Assembly (NCBI RefSeq): GCF_016904945.1
Contig: NZ_JADIKF010000037.1
Location: 1 to 64,000 of the forward strand
Direction: 5' to 3'
Source: Dyella mobilis
GTDB taxonomy: Bacteria; Pseudomonadota; Gammaproteobacteria; Xanthomonadales; Rhodanobacteraceae
DNA length: 64,000 bases
This document shows, piece by piece, positions 61,918 to 64,000 of this stretch. Position numbers and translations under genes: made by a program. Position 1 is the first letter of the stretch. Each line of letters begins with the position of its first letter. The notes beneath the pieces were generated by a model. It saw only the letters and a list, made by a program, of their open reading frames with translations, was not told the origin of the DNA and made no database searches.

Positions 61918-63717
61918 ATGACCGCACTCACATTATCGCCCCTTACCGAGGACAAGCAGGCGCTTGCCGTGCGGCTGATCGATGGCCTGGACACCGCCGC
62001 ACTGCATTGGCTTTCCGGTTACGTGGCCGGAGTCGCCTCGCAACGCCTCGCTGGCGCAAAGGCCTCCCACGCCGAACACCCGGCCGCCGCCACGGAGGCG
62101 CAGGCGCGACTGACCGTGCTTTACGGCAGCCAGACCGGCAATGCCAAGCGGATCGCCGAAGACCTCGGACGGCGCGCCACCTCGGCGGGCCTCGCGGTCC
62201 GCGTGGTGCGTGCCGACGCCTACCCCACCCGCGAACTCAAGCAGGAACGCCTGCTGTATCTCGTCGTCAGTACCCAGGGCGATGCCGAGCCGCCGGATGA
62301 TTCGCGCGCACTGGTGGAATTTCTCAATGGCGCACGCGCACCGAAACTGGAAGGCCTGCGCTACGCGGTGCTGGGTCTGGGCGACTCGAGCTATCCGCAG
62401 TTTTGCGCCATCGGCCGCCAGCTCGACGAGCGCCTGGCCACGCTGGGGGCGCAGCGCCTGCTCCCCACCGGCGAGGCGGACGTCGACCTGGAAACCGTCA
62501 CCCAGCCCTGGCTGGAGCAGGCCCTGCAGCAGGCTCGCGAACAGCTCAAGACGTCCACGCCGCTGGCCAAGGTCACCACGTTGCGCACCGCGCGCAGCAC
62601 GCCAACCTGGCACCGCGAGCAACCGTTTGCCGCCCCGCTGCTGCTCAACCAGCGCATTACCGGGCGCGACAGCGACCGCGACGTGAGGCACATCGAGCTG
62701 TCGCTGGAAGGTTCCGGCCTGCGCTACACGCCGGGCGATGCGCTCGGCGTATGGCCGACCCAGGCGCCCGAACTGGTGGAGGCAGTGCTGGATACGCTGC
62801 ACCTGGACGGCGCCGCCACGGTGCGCGCCGGCACCGACGAGCTGCCCTTGCGCACCTGGCTGAGCGAACGGCGCGAACTGACCCAGCTGACGCGACCCTT
62901 CTTCGCGGCACACGCCGAACGCAGCGGCGACACGCGCTTGCAGGATTTCCTGGCGCCGGCAGCGCGCGACCAACTCGCCGACCTGTTCGCGCGCTGGCAG
63001 GTCCTCGATCTGCTGCGCCGCCATCCGGTGGAATGGACGCCCGACGCCCTGGTAGCGGCACTTCGCCCCCTAGCGCCGCGGCTCTACTCGATTGCATCCA
63101 GCCAATCGGTGGTCGGCGAAGAAGTGCACCTGACCGTCAGCCACGTCGACTACGCGATCGACGGCGACGCGCGCTGGGGTGCAGCCAGCCGCTATCTGGC
63201 CGGACGCGCTGAAGGCGAATCCGTCCCGGTGTTTATCGAAGCCAACGAGCGCTTCCACCTCCCGGCCGATGACCGCGACATCATCATGATCGGTCCTGGC
63301 ACCGGCGTGGCGCCCTTCCGGGCCTTCGTGCAGGAGCGCGCCGAACACGCTGCCAACGGACGCAATTGGCTGCTGTTCGGCAACCCGCATTTCCAGTCGG
63401 ACTTTCTCTACCAGGTGGAATGGCAGCAAGCCCTGAAGAACGGGCAACTGCATCGCCTCGACCTGGCGTTCTCGCGCGATCAGGCCGACAAGGTCTACGT
63501 GCAGCATCGCCTGCGCGAACAGGGGCGCCGTTTGTACGAATGGCTGGACGGTGGCGCACACCTTTATGTCTGCGGCGATGCCAGCCGCATGGCCAAGGAC
63601 GTGCACGGCGCGTTGATCGACATCGTCGCCGAGCACGGCCAGCGTACGGCGGAAGACGCCGAGGCCTGGTTGAACCAGTTGATCCAGCAGGGCCGCTACG
63701 CCCGCGACGTGTATTGA
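61918..63717 (+). CDS. cysJ: Sulfite reductase flavoprotein alpha subunit
   Basis: This 599-residue protein passes electrons from NADPH through FAD and FMN to CysI. An N-terminal stretch of about 60 residues precedes the flavodoxin domain ([20 protein letters not shown]). The FAD region has [10 protein letters not shown], the NADPH domain has [19 protein letters not shown], and the protein ends YARDVY as is typical. The ATG at 61918 follows GGAAGAGA; the longer frame to 61726 is not protein-like. The cysI gene follows eight bases later. Confidence 0.95.
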   Translation: MTALTLSPLTEDKQALAVRLIDGLDTAALHWLSGYVAGVASQRLAGAKASHAEHPAAATEAQARLTVLYGSQTGNAKRIAEDLGRRATSAGLAVRVVRADAYPTRELKQERLLYLVVSTQGDAEPPDDSRALVEFLNGARAPKLEGLRYAVLGLGDSSYPQFCAIGRQLDERLATLGAQRLLPTGEADVDLETVTQPWLEQALQQAREQLKTSTPLAKVTTLRTARSTPTWHREQPFAAPLLLNQRITGRDSDRDVRHIELSLEGSGLRYTPGDALGVWPTQAPELVEAVLDTLHLDGAATVRAGTDELPLRTWLSERRELTQLTRPFFAAHAERSGDTRLQDFLAPAARDQLADLFARWQVLDLLRRHPVEWTPDALVAALRPLAPRLYSIASSQSVVGEEVHLTVSHVDYAIDGDARWGAASRYLAGRAEGESVPVFIEANERFHLPADDRDIIMIGPGTGVAPFRAFVQERAEHAANGRNWLLFGNPHFQSDFLYQVEWQQALKNGQLHRLDLAFSRDQADKVYVQHRLREQGRRLYEWLDGGAHLYVCGDASRMAKDVHGALIDIVAEHGQRTAEDAEAWLNQLIQQGRYARDVY

Positions 63718-63725
63718 GAATTGCG

Positions 63726-64000
63726 ATGAGCGACAACGACGTTTCCGAACTCGAGCACATCAAGGCAAACAGCCGCCTGCTGCGCGGCACTTTGGTGGAA
63801 GGCCTGGCCAACCCGGTCACCGGCGCCATCAGCGACGACGACAACAAGCTGCTGAAATTCCACGGCAGCTATCAACAGGACGATCGCGACCTGCGCGAGG
63901 AACGGCGCAAGCAGAAGCTGGAGCCCGCCTATCAGTTCATGGTGCGTGCGCGCCTTGCCGGCGGCGTGCTGAGCCCCGCGCAATGGCTAGCGTTCGATCA
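63726..64000 (+). CDS. cysI: Sulfite reductase hemoprotein beta subunit, truncated by window edge
   Basis: The first 91 codons are present: [20 protein letters not shown] begins the typical CysI N-terminus, continuing with [19 protein letters not shown] and [20 protein letters not shown], both diagnostic of the siroheme sulfite/nitrite reductase family. The siroheme and 4Fe-4S ligands lie beyond the edge. It follows cysJ by eight bases, so CysJI is one transcript. Confidence 0.93.
   Translation, partial: MSDNDVSELEHIKANSRLLRGTLVEGLANPVTGAISDDDNKLLKFHGSYQQDDRDLREERRKQKLEPAYQFMVRARLAGGVLSPAQWLAFD

Overview
The window is GC-rich chromosomal DNA from a gammaproteobacterium, most likely in the order Xanthomonadales, family Rhodanobacteraceae or Xanthomonadaceae (a Dyella-, Rhodanobacter- or Luteibacter-like organism). 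This is inferred from remembered family features: an ArgD of the Xanthomonas type, a PPi-dependent phosphofructokinase with a K+-independent proton-pumping pyrophosphatase, and a thiC gene behind a TPP riboswitch. No rRNA, tRNA, CRISPR array, insertion sequence or prophage was seen. Almost the whole window is coding.

Layout. 0.4-4.2 kb: a short hypothetical protein, rubredoxin, hemL, glyoxalase I and argD. 4.3-11.3 kb: the most notable locus, a complete functional-amyloid (Fap-type) operon in the order A-B-C-D-E-F. It lies behind a near-consensus sigma-54 promoter and paired inverted repeats that look like enhancer sites. A convergent sigma-54-dependent regulator with a degenerate receiver domain follows it. 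11.5-17.5 kb: an SDR oxidoreductase, a LON-domain protein, an ABC ATPase/permease pair, mpl and adk. 17.7-30.4 kb: pfp, a large TPR membrane protein coupled to a degenerate FkbM-like methyltransferase, hppA, a prolyl oligopeptidase, a prolyl-4-hydroxylase-like oxygenase, a MocR regulator and ppa. Four genes here (adk, pfp, hppA, ppa) concern adenylate or pyrophosphate economy.

30.6-38.9 kb: a zinc-type alcohol dehydrogenase family protein, a DUF3224 protein, an AraC regulator, thiC with its riboswitch, a TetR regulator, an isoaspartyl-methyltransferase-family protein and tolC. 38.9-46.8 kb: lipopolysaccharide and envelope genes (waaA, an lpxL-type acyltransferase, a polysaccharide deacetylase, three glycosyltransferases, an O-antigen ligase and a zinc-finger protein). 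46.9-56.5 kb: mixed housekeeping (YceI, MgtC, a RutE-type nitroreductase, an ELM1 protein, Lrp/AsnC, GST, a histone-deacetylase-family enzyme, glnE and a peptidoglycan-binding protein). 56.5-64 kb: sulfur assimilation, with sbp-cysT-cysW-cysA and a porin on the minus strand facing away from cysJ-cysI on the plus strand. cysI is cut by the window edge.

How the genes work together. In the Fap locus, A is a secreted accessory protein. B and C are secreted repeat proteins, probably nucleator and main fibre subunit. D is a C39 cysteine peptidase with an intact Cys-His-Asp triad, E is an accessory or minor subunit, and F is an outer-membrane beta-barrel with an N-terminal coiled coil. The neighbouring regulator is the natural candidate for driving the operon from the sigma-54 promoter. 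In the sulfur locus, the porin and the ABC importer would bring sulfate in, and CysJI would reduce sulfite to sulfide.
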